From the NCBI GenBank assembly GCA_963739985.1, contig CAVUCE010000016.1, positions 1 through 8,678 of the forward strand: a DNA stretch of 8,678 nt, read 5' to 3'. Made by a program: the position numbers and the translations under genes. The notes under the pieces are model-generated. The model searched no databases. It saw only the letters and a list, made by a program, of their open reading frames with translations, and was not told where the DNA came from. This document shows, in pieces, positions 1 through 5,247 of this stretch (within the stretch, counting starts at the first letter, position 1; each line of letters starts with the position of its first letter). Source of the stretch: CAVUCE01 sp963739985 (lineage in GTDB: Bacteria > Bacteroidota > Ignavibacteria > Ignavibacteriales > Ignavibacteriaceae).

Positions 1-481
1 ATCATGAATATCCTTACCTAATTCCTTCCACATTTTAATATAAATTGCAAGATAAGCAGCAGCCCGGAACTCCTTTACTTAATTTTCCGTCTATCTTCAA
101 CTTAAAATTTACAATGTATATTATTCTGTCCTCACTATACCATAACAAATATTTTCTATCCTGCCTGTAGTCCGGACCGGTTACTAGCAATTTTCCGTTA
201 TTAGTACTGTCAGTTCCGCTATACCAATAATTCACTCCGTCAGTGCCGAAATCGTGTTTTATTCCAACCGATTTTGAATCTATTTCCACGTTGTTTTCAG
301 CTTCCCATTTTGTATAATATCCGGCAGAATAATGGTAAACATAGTCCGTATTTTTTTGAGGTTCCTTATTGATATCTGCACTAAATTTCTGTTGTGGAAA
401 AATCATTATTGATAATAATAACACAATAAAAATTGAAATTTTTATTTCCACTTTGAAAAATAATTTAATGTGGTTTATCAT
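1..481 (-). CDS. Exported protein of unknown function, frameshifted and partial at the left edge
   Basis: I do not recognise the family. The first frame runs from ATG 481 to a stop at 35-37 and begins with a signal peptide: a basic start, a hydrophobic core (SIFIVLLLSIMIFP), then PQQ. The mature part is rich in Tyr, Trp, Asp and Asn with no known motif. The last residues of this frame (GVPGCCLSCNLY) look unnatural. One base over, the frame is open from 69 to the window edge and reads FRAAAYLAIYIKMWKELGKD, which looks like genuine protein. Removing one C at 72-73 joins the two as SKEFRAAAYL. So this is probably one longer gene with a +1 frameshift, real or from sequencing. A TTG six bases upstream (487) is in frame, but ATG 481 is the better start. 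It is the last gene of the secreted-protein cluster. Confidence 0.6.
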
Positions 482-531
482 TTTCAAATATCTTTTTTAG
501 TTTATAATCATCTACTAATAAATGAGATATA

Positions 532-557
532 ATTAGTGCCAATTCGTGAAATCCGTG
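532..557. repeat. Three degenerate copies of ATTAGTG/ATTCGTG/ATCCGTG at about 10-bp spacing
   Basis: ATTAGTG (532-538), ATTCGTG (542-548) and ATCCGTG (551-557) follow one another at 10 and 9 bp. On the minus strand this reads CACGGATTTCACGAATTGG. It sits between the sorting-domain stop (561) and the next gene start (481). Its role is unknown; it is not a clear terminator because it has no hairpin. Confidence 0.45.
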
Positions 558-560
558 TTT

Positions 561-833
561 TTACTTTAGGTATATCATCTTCCTCATTTCTGTAAAAACC
601 GGTATGTGGTTTTGATTTATGACATCAAGTTTGTACAAGTATATTCCGCTTGCGAGTTCTTTAGCGTTGAACTCTGTTTCATAATACCCGGCTTCCATTG
701 ATCCGTTAACCAAGTATTCTATCAGTTCTCCCTTTATGTCATAGACAGATAGTTTTACATAGCTTCTATCCTTCAGTCTATATGATATCTTTGTAGTAGG
801 ATTAAACGGATTTGGATAATTCTGATATAACAC
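561..833 (-). other. T9SS C-terminal sorting domain (separate frame of the frameshifted gene)
   Basis: This 90-residue stretch is open on its own and could be taken for a small gene beginning at GTG 833. It has no signal peptide and consists solely of a type A-like T9SS sorting domain, starting at LYQNYPNPFNPTT and ending in KMIYLK. The GTG encodes the Val of the usual (F/E)VLYQNYPNP linker, so it is not a start codon. It should be read as the C-terminus of the 561-1447 gene. Confidence 0.8.
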
Positions 834-1447
834 AAATATTCAGAAGGGATATTATTCCCTTTATTATCTTCTATTGCAGTAATTGTACCGGAAGTATCGC
901 CGTCAATAATGGCTCCGACCAATATCCTTTGTGGTCCCCCTCCTGACTCGTCAAAATATTCCACTTCTCCAAAACCCGCGGCTATATATTCTGACCAACC
1001 TTCAAGTTCAACTACGCTGTCTCCCACCATAGGGCCATAATATATTTTCATTATTACAGTAGGCTTTCCAAATACTAGTGCGGGATATTTCTGTTTAACT
1101 TTTGCACCTAAAGAGGTACTACTATCTACAAGCCACGTGTCGCCTGAATCTACATCAAGTTTATAATATAACCAGTCTAATTTACCAGGTAAGTAAATAA
1201 CTTCTTTATTCAAACTATCAATCTTATAATCCGGATATGTCTCATAATAATCATTATAAGTAAGAAATATGTATTTACTATTAGGGGTATCAATAGAATC
1301 TTTATATAATTCATTTCTCATATGCCCATTAGTTGTGCTGTATTCCCAAACATTCCCAACAGCAGAGGGGAAAAAGCTGTACGGGTCAGGTTGCTGGGGA
1401 AAAATATAGCTTGTAAGCAAAACAGCTAAAAGTATTATCTTTTTCAT
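561..1447 (-). CDS. Secreted protein with T9SS C-terminal sorting domain, interrupted by a one-base frameshift
   Basis: Two overlapping frames form one gene. The upstream frame (1447 down to a stop at 773) has a signal peptide (MKKIILLAVLLTSYIFPQQ) and a mature domain opening with FFPSAVGNVWEY. The downstream frame (to stop 561) is a T9SS sorting domain: VLYQNYPNPFNPTTKISYRL, a VYDIKGE strand, then LASGIYLYKL. Adding one T to the TTT run at 834-836 joins them as PSEYFVLYQNYPNPF, the normal linker into such domains, and gives a 295-aa protein. The sorting domain directs export across the outer membrane and surface attachment or release. The N-terminal domain matches that of the next gene upstream (FFP..VG..W, GD.W.VD, AAGFGEV/APGVGLI). 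Start ATG 1447 has GGAAG five bases upstream; an in-frame ATG at 1477 is the alternative. Function of the mature domain is unknown. Confidence 0.75.
802..827 (-). repeat. 26-bp repeat within sorting-domain codons (copy 2)
   Basis: This is the partner of 1711-1736 and lies just downstream of the frameshift in the 561-1447 gene. Both copies encode the conserved start of the T9SS sorting domain, so selection on the protein explains part of the identity. The matching synonymous positions suggest shared recent ancestry as well. Confidence 0.7.
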
Positions 1448-1487
1448 TTTGTCTTCCATTCTTATTTTATTATTCATTTTCAAAAAA

Positions 1488-3530
1488 TTATTTTGTTAAT
1501 AACATTTTTTTAGAAATAAATTTATTATTAGTCTGAAGAGAATAGATATAAACTCCGCTGGATAAACTTTTTCCATCAAAAATTATTTTGTGGCTGCCGC
1601 TTTTTTTGTAACCTTCATTAAATACTTTAATTTGCTGCCCAAGTATGTTGTAAATAATAATTTTTACAAAACTTTCCTTTGGCAGTGAATAAGTAATTAT
1701 CGTTGTTGGGTTAAACGGGTTTGGATAATTCTGATACAAATGGAAATCTTTTATAAATGGTTCTCCGTATTTTTTTACTGCCGTTACACTGTCGCCGTTA
1801 GCATCAATAAGCAGCCTGCTCTCATAAATATCAAACCCGGCATTCCTGTTTGAGCTAAAATACATATATTTCCCATCGCCGGTTATTGTAGGATATCCGT
1901 CATATCCAAGGTTAGATTCATTTTCCTGATCTATAGTGCTGTCCGGGTGTGAATTTATATTTAATAACATCGGCGTTCCGTAGAATCCTTTTGCCGAATC
2001 GTAGTAGGAAACATATATATCATATTCGTCGTGGTAAGGATAAACACCATTGGAAAACATTGAAATATATAACTTCTTTTTATCCTGTGTCATTGTTATA
2101 CCGTCAACATCTCCTCCATTATTTAATTTATGGTTATCAAATAATTTTGAGCTATCCCATTGCTTTGAAGTATCATTCCATTTGGCTACCATTATATTAG
2201 TTAAGAAACCGCTCACTCTGGTAAAATAAAAATATTTGTTATCCGGTGTATATCCGACCCATTCAATGGAATCTGTGTTAATATTTGGGCCAAGGTTTTT
2301 TGCCGGCTGCCAATCATTTAAACTGTCCGTCCAATTACTAACCCATAAATCCCAATCTCCGTAGCCTCCGCTATCATATTTCCTGAAGTAGAGTTTTTTA
2401 CCATCAGGCGATATTGACGGCGCTTCTTCAAGTGAGCCTGTATTAATGTTATTATTAAGTTTTTTCGGCTTTGTCCACCCCGTATCAGTTTTTTCGGAAA
2501 AATAAATACTTGTTGGATTAGGAGGTTCAGCTGTTATCCAAAATATTTTTTTGCCATCTGGTGATACAGAGGGGTTATCGGCATAATAGCCGCTTAAATT
2601 AAATGAAGTTATCTTTTGGGGTTTGCTCCATACTTCAGGCGCATTAGGTGGTCGAACTACAGTGTAAAGCTTCCATGAAATATCATCTGCCGGAGAACCT
2701 TCATATATCCAGTCTTTATTTCCGTCAAATCCTTCACCCCATATATCCTTAAGATTTGCCGATATGGTTATTGTTATTGTGTCGTTTGGTAATAGGTAAT
2801 GAGAAGGGGTAAAGACGAAATTTTCCAGTGAATTATCATAATAAATATTACCGTTTACATCTCCATTCTTTCGGGATTTTACATTAATATATTGACCTAT
2901 GATATTTGTATCTATTATTGTTAAAAAACTGAATTTTATTTTGGTCGCAATTGATACGTTAGTCTCTCCGCGCAAAGGATCAAATGACAAATATTGAAAT
3001 GGTTTTGAAATTACTAAACCATTTATTATTGCTCTCCTTAATCCCCAGCTAAACTGTCTGGCAATTAATCCAACTCCCGGTGCCAATATTAGCCCTGTCG
3101 TATTGTTTGAATCCTGTCCAACTGGTGAGATTTGAAATATTTTTGCATCACTAAATTTTCCTATTGCAGCATCAAATCCGTCTGCAGAATCATTTACTAA
3201 AGTTACTTTGTATTGAACTATACCGGTATCTATAAACCACGAGTCACCTTCTTTAGCAGTAAAATTAAAATAAAGCTGGTCTTTATTATCGATCCTTTTG
3301 TATACATTTCCAGCTGTGTCTTTCCGGAAATAATCTCCCTTATTCGTTACATAATACAATGTATCATTAATATTTTCGGTCTTTGTAATCTCAAGGGAAT
3401 CCAGGCGATTATATACAGATAGCCGCCACCATTTGTCACCTACCTGAAGTGGGAAAAAATCAGTAGTATCTACCTGCTGCGGTAAAACAAAGCTTGCAAG
3501 TAAAATCACAAAGCATATTATCTTTTTCAT
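1488..3530 (-). CDS. Large secreted protein: Ig-like domain, PD40/TolB-type propeller repeats, T9SS sorting domain
   Basis: This 680-aa exported protein starts at ATG 3530 (GAGG eight bases upstream; the in-frame TTG at 3548 is less likely). Parts in order: signal peptide (1-19, ending LPQQ); an N-terminal domain (about 22-178) shared with the next gene; an SbsA/Big_5-like Ig domain (about 180-290: FDPLRGETNVSIATKIKFSF, ... LPNDTITITIS.NLKD.WG); five propeller-type repeats (about 300-575) with cores SPDGKKIFW, SPDGKKLYF, TPDNKYFYF, TQDKKKLYI and GDGKYMYFSSNR; and a T9SS sorting domain (598-680, LYQNYPNPFNPTT). PD40 repeats form beta-propellers like that of TolB and usually bind proteins or ligands. 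No catalytic residues are evident, so a surface binding or structural role is the likeliest guess; the ligand is unknown. The frame is intact, unlike its two downstream neighbours. Confidence 0.85.
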   Translation of the reverse strand: MKKIICFVILLASFVLPQQVDTTDFFPLQVGDKWWRLSVYNRLDSLEITKTENINDTLYYVTNKGDYFRKDTAGNVYKRIDNKDQLYFNFTAKEGDSWFIDTGIVQYKVTLVNDSADGFDAAIGKFSDAKIFQISPVGQDSNNTTGLILAPGVGLIARQFSWGLRRAIINGLVISKPFQYLSFDPLRGETNVSIATKIKFSFLTIIDTNIIGQYINVKSRKNGDVNGNIYYDNSLENFVFTPSHYLLPNDTITITISANLKDIWGEGFDGNKDWIYEGSPADDISWKLYTVVRPPNAPEVWSKPQKITSFNLSGYYADNPSVSPDGKKIFWITAEPPNPTSIYFSEKTDTGWTKPKKLNNNINTGSLEEAPSISPDGKKLYFRKYDSGGYGDWDLWVSNWTDSLNDWQPAKNLGPNINTDSIEWVGYTPDNKYFYFTRVSGFLTNIMVAKWNDTSKQWDSSKLFDNHKLNNGGDVDGITMTQDKKKLYISMFSNGVYPYHDEYDIYVSYYDSAKGFYGTPMLLNINSHPDSTIDQENESNLGYDGYPTITGDGKYMYFSSNRNAGFDIYESRLLIDANGDSVTAVKKYGEPFIKDFHLYQNYPNPFNPTTIITYSLPKESFVKIIIYNILGQQIKVFNEGYKKSGSHKIIFDGKSLSSGVYIYSLQTNNKFISKKMLLTK
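1711..1736 (-). repeat. 26-bp repeat within sorting-domain codons (copy 1)
   Basis: This stretch encodes YQNYPNPFN and matches 802-827 with one mismatch in 26 bases, in the same orientation. Such near-identity between two genes about 900 bp apart fits recent duplication or gene conversion and could allow recombination between them. Confidence 0.7.
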
Positions 3531-3544
3531 TTTTAATGCCTCAT

Positions 3545-3562
3545 TCAATTTTTATTATTCAT
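3545..3562 (-). other. Possible leader mini-ORF (MNNKN) ahead of the large secreted gene
   Basis: The shared leader of the cluster contains an ATG at 3562 followed by AAT AAT AAA AAT TGA, a five-codon frame ending 14 bases before ATG 3530. The equivalent ATG in the next gene (1477) stays open into the coding sequence, and in the first gene (481) it is the start itself. It is therefore probably a relic of an older start codon and not a functional upstream ORF. Confidence 0.25.
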
Positions 3563-3568
3563 TCGTTT

Positions 3569-3685
3569 TCAAATAATTATTTTATAAATGCCACTCCTTT
3601 TATAGCCTTAATTAAATATTTTAATTTGTTGGCCTAGTATATTGTAGACAACCACTTTCACTAAAATTTCGTCTGGCAAAGAATA
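3569..3685 (-). pseudogene. Decayed T9SS sorting-domain remnant
   Basis: Read on the minus strand, this stretch gives YSLPDEILVKVVVYNILGQQ, then IKIFN, a stop, then GYKRSGIYKIII and a stop. It aligns without gaps to YSLPKESFVKIIIYNILGQQ, IKVFN-E-GYKKSGSHKIIF in the intact gene at 1488-3530. The internal TAA replaces GAA, so a single base change created the stop. The YQNYPNPFNP start of the domain and everything upstream are gone, and the end is truncated into the leader of the next gene. This is the eroded tail of a further family member that once stood ahead of the present cluster. Confidence 0.8.
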
Positions 3686-3794
3686 GGTATTTGTTTATTT
3701 ATTCCTTTTGCCAAAGAGCTTATAAAATTAATTCTGTTGCTAAATTTTTGTTGTTAATATCAAATTCTCCTATATGTTAACCCGCGTTCATTTC

Positions 3795-3823
3795 ATGATA
3801 CTTATAATATATTAATGTGTCAA
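3795..3823 (-). promoter_or_regulatory. Likely sigma70-type promoter for the secreted-protein cluster
   Basis: On the minus strand TTGACA (3823-3818) is followed after exactly 17 bases by TATCAT (3800-3795): a perfect -35 and a -10 with one mismatch. Transcription would start near 3788, giving a leader of about 260 nt before ATG 3530 that includes the dead sorting-domain fragment. The promoter may originally have served the lost gene. Chance matches are common in AT-rich DNA, but the exact spacing favours a real site. Confidence 0.5.
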
Positions 3824-3991
3824 GTACAATCTTTATTTATTTATAAACTTCATTTACTTGCTCATCTAAAGTTTGGAAAATATTCGAGCATCAAGGAAGG
3901 GAAAAACTATGAGCGCTATATTAATATTCAAGAAGAAAATTGTATTAAGTATTATATCGCGGAATTAGATTTCATAAATTATTTTAGCTGA
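3815..3991 (+). CDS. Doubtful 58-aa open frame, unrecognised
   Basis: ATG 3815 to TGA 3989-3991 encodes 58 residues, including KFGKYSSIKEGKNYERYINI near the middle. The mix of charged and aromatic residues is protein-like, but I recognise no family. It has no clear ribosome site, overlaps the -35 box of the minus-strand promoter at its start, and overlaps the 3' end of the PrsW gene by 13 bases tail to tail. TATAAT lies just upstream (3803-3808), but without a matching -35. It may be a fragment of a lost gene or a chance frame. Confidence 0.2.
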   Translation: MCQVQSLFIYKLHLLAHLKFGKYSSIKEGKNYERYINIQEENCIKYYIAELDFINYFS

Positions 3992-4932
3992 ACATTAGAA
4001 AGTAAATTGTGAATGAAAGTTCTGTAATATTCAACATCTCTTTCATAATAATCACGACTAGAACCTTTTGAATGCTTTAATTCCATTTTTCTGAAAGCCA
4101 AAGTTGTAGCAGCATTAATATATAACTTCCTAATTCTTTCATCAACCCAGCCGATATGTTTTCTTTTAGGTGAGTTTAGAATTGCTATGTGAGAAGCCGG
4201 CAAGATTCCGATTTCCGCTTCTTCCAAAAGTTCCTGGTAAATAATTTTTCTCTCTCCTAGAACCGCAAGATAAAAAGTAATAAAAAATACGGCTATTGTA
4301 ATAATCATAAATAAAAATCCCAGCAGTGCGGTAGATTCAAAACTTACGCTGAAGTTCCATGCGAAATGGATAAACATTGCAACGCCTAATCCAATAATAG
4401 GGAAGAAGATTCTGTAAGCAATTCCCTTAAATTTTGCATAGCCGATAAAAGCGCCCAGAGTTGCGGTAGAAACACAATGCATAACCGCGGAAAAAAGAGT
4501 TCGTATAATTACTATAGAAATCCATTCGGAAACGGAAGAACTGTAGGCAATGAAATACAAAAAATTTTCCGTCATCCCGAACCCTAAACCAATCGCGCCG
4601 CCGTAAACAATTCCGTCCGTAATATTATCAAATCTTCTGTCCGCAACAGTTATAAAAAGGAAAAGCCCTTTTGTTATTTCTTCTACAAATGGAGCTACAA
4701 AAATTGTTTCAATATGATTTAATTCAGCTTTGTTTGGAACGAAGAGTGAGACTATTCCCGAAACAATCCAACTTCCGACCATCGCAAAGAAGATTGCGCC
4801 GACAGCACCCCAAAGATAATTTCTTAAAACCAGTCCAAAAGGTTCACGGTCATATTTATCAAATCGCCAAATTACCAAAAGGTAGATGAACATAGGAACA
4901 ACTGCGGCAAATAAAGAGGCTAATGTCGGCAT
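3979..4932 (-). CDS. PrsW-family intramembrane metalloprotease
   Basis: This 317-aa multi-pass membrane protein carries the conserved motifs of the PrsW family (relatives of the CAAX/Abi-type membrane proteases): FVEEITKG (E84, E85) in one helix, GMTEN (E122, N123), MHCVSTATLGAFIG (H152) and MFIHFAWNF (H189). These Glu and His residues are the expected metal-binding and catalytic set, so it is probably active. Hydrophobic segments lie at about 5-22, 38-65, 76-95, 106-130, 137-165, 172-195 and 202-225, followed by a charged cytoplasmic tail of about 90 residues. In Bacillus subtilis PrsW makes the first cut in the anti-sigma factor RsiW; no sigma/anti-sigma pair is visible here, so the substrate is unknown. 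The start is ATG 4932. It stands alone between the secreted cluster and the hairpin-rich gap. Confidence 0.9.
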   Translation of the reverse strand: MPTLASLFAAVVPMFIYLLVIWRFDKYDREPFGLVLRNYLWGAVGAIFFAMVGSWIVSGIVSLFVPNKAELNHIETIFVAPFVEEITKGLFLFITVADRRFDNITDGIVYGGAIGLGFGMTENFLYFIAYSSSVSEWISIVIIRTLFSAVMHCVSTATLGAFIGYAKFKGIAYRIFFPIIGLGVAMFIHFAWNFSVSFESTALLGFLFMIITIAVFFITFYLAVLGERKIIYQELLEEAEIGILPASHIAILNSPKRKHIGWVDERIRKLYINAATTLAFRKMELKHSKGSSRDYYERDVEYYRTFIHNLLSNVQLK

Positions 4933-4987
4933 TAATAATTTATGGTTTTATAAGGAAAAGAATTTCGTATTCATTTAAAATTAAACT

Positions 4988-5011
4988 CAAATTTTCCATT
5001 AGGAAAATTTG
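4988..5011. repeat. Perfect inverted repeat, 10-bp arms, 4-base loop
   Basis: CAAATTTTCC, spacer ATTA, GGAAAATTTG. It lies 56-79 bp upstream of the PrsW start codon, a position compatible with an operator for a dimeric regulator as well as with a weak hairpin. There is no T-run on either side, so it does not look like a terminator. Confidence 0.6.
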
Positions 5012-5020
5012 CCCAACTGG

Positions 5021-5109
5021 CCGACAAGCCAAAATTCATGTTTCTTAAATTGTTTATCAAAGATAAAGATTTATCAACACACTAATTATTTTCTTACAAG
5101 GCTTGTCGG
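5021..5109. repeat. Long-range inverted repeat CCGACAAGCC / GGCTTGTCGG
   Basis: CCGACAAGCC at 5021-5030 is matched by its exact reverse complement GGCTTGTCGG at 5100-5109, with a 69-bp AT-rich interior. The right arm overlaps the 5106-5121 palindrome, so the two structures would compete. The layout resembles the terminal repeats of a very short element, or the closing stem of a structured RNA. Confidence 0.5.
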
Positions 5110-5121
5110 GGTTAACCCCGA
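5106..5121. repeat. Perfect 16-bp palindrome TCGGGGTTAACCCCGA
   Basis: The 16 bases are self-complementary with no spacer, containing an HpaI-type GTTAAC centre flanked by GC-rich arms. It is distinctly GC-rich for this region. A perfect palindrome could bind a symmetric protein dimer, or form a cruciform. Confidence 0.65.
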
Positions 5122-5154
5122 TGTAAAATGTTATGGTATAAAATTTTACATCGG
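5118..5154. repeat. Inverted repeat with 12-bp arms and 13-base loop
   Basis: CCGATGTAAAAT (5118-5129) pairs perfectly with ATTTTACATCGG (5143-5154). The left arm shares four bases with the preceding palindrome, and the right arm runs into GCC-TTC-GGC (5154-5162), another small stem. The structure is a strong candidate hairpin on either strand. Confidence 0.65.
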
Positions 5155-5162
5155 CCTTCGGC

Positions 5163-5189
5163 AAAAAAATCATTTCTAATGATTTTTTT
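5163..5189. terminator. Likely bidirectional terminator hairpin after the ABC exporter operon
   Basis: AAAAAAATCATT (5163-5174) is the exact reverse complement of AATGATTTTTTT (5178-5189), with a 3-base loop. Each strand ends the stem with a run of seven T. It lies about 60 bp beyond the stop of the permease gene (5248), where a terminator for the minus-strand operon is expected. The stem is AT-rich, so it may be weak. Confidence 0.55.
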
Positions 5190-5247
5190 AGGTTAAATAT
5201 TGCGATGAAGACTTAAAAATCCAAATAATATTTTTAGCGATTCAGTT

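Larger units (their letters stand above)
3549..3978. other. 430-bp region without an intact gene: leader, gene remnant, promoter
   Basis: Going from right to left (the direction of the flanking genes), this stretch holds a likely minus-strand promoter (3795-3823), about 100 bp with nothing recognisable (3686-3787), a decayed sorting-domain fragment (3569-3685), and the leader of the 1488-3530 gene. The plus strand has a small open frame (3815-3991), described separately. No hairpin terminator is evident after the PrsW gene that ends at 3979. Confidence 0.6.
4933..5247. other. 315-bp gap made largely of inverted repeats
   Basis: No gene is seen here on either strand. The stretch from 4988 to 5189 contains four perfect inverted repeats and one long-range pair, listed separately. 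The stems at 5100-5162 are GC-rich compared with the very AT-rich surroundings. Possible readings are a terminator cluster for the ABC operon, an intergenic repeat element (REP or MITE-like), or a structured RNA. I cannot choose between them from one copy. Confidence 0.6.

Noticed and set aside
1949..3422. Plus-strand open frames at 1949-2200 and 3213-3422
   Set aside because: Both lie inside the intact 680-aa secreted-protein gene on the other strand and have no recognisable content or ribosome site.
482..3548. TTG starts at 487, 1483 and 3548 giving longer N-termini
   Set aside because: Each has a downstream ATG giving a better-shaped signal peptide, and for two of them a better-placed ribosome site.
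1..3830. Secreted cluster as a novel defence or toxin system
   Set aside because: The domains (Ig-like, PD40 propeller, T9SS tail) are ordinary surface or secreted architecture; no nuclease, toxin, immunity or nucleotide-signalling domain is seen.
4988..5189. CRISPR array or insertion sequence
   Set aside because: There are no regularly spaced direct repeats, no transposase frame and no target-site duplication that I can see.
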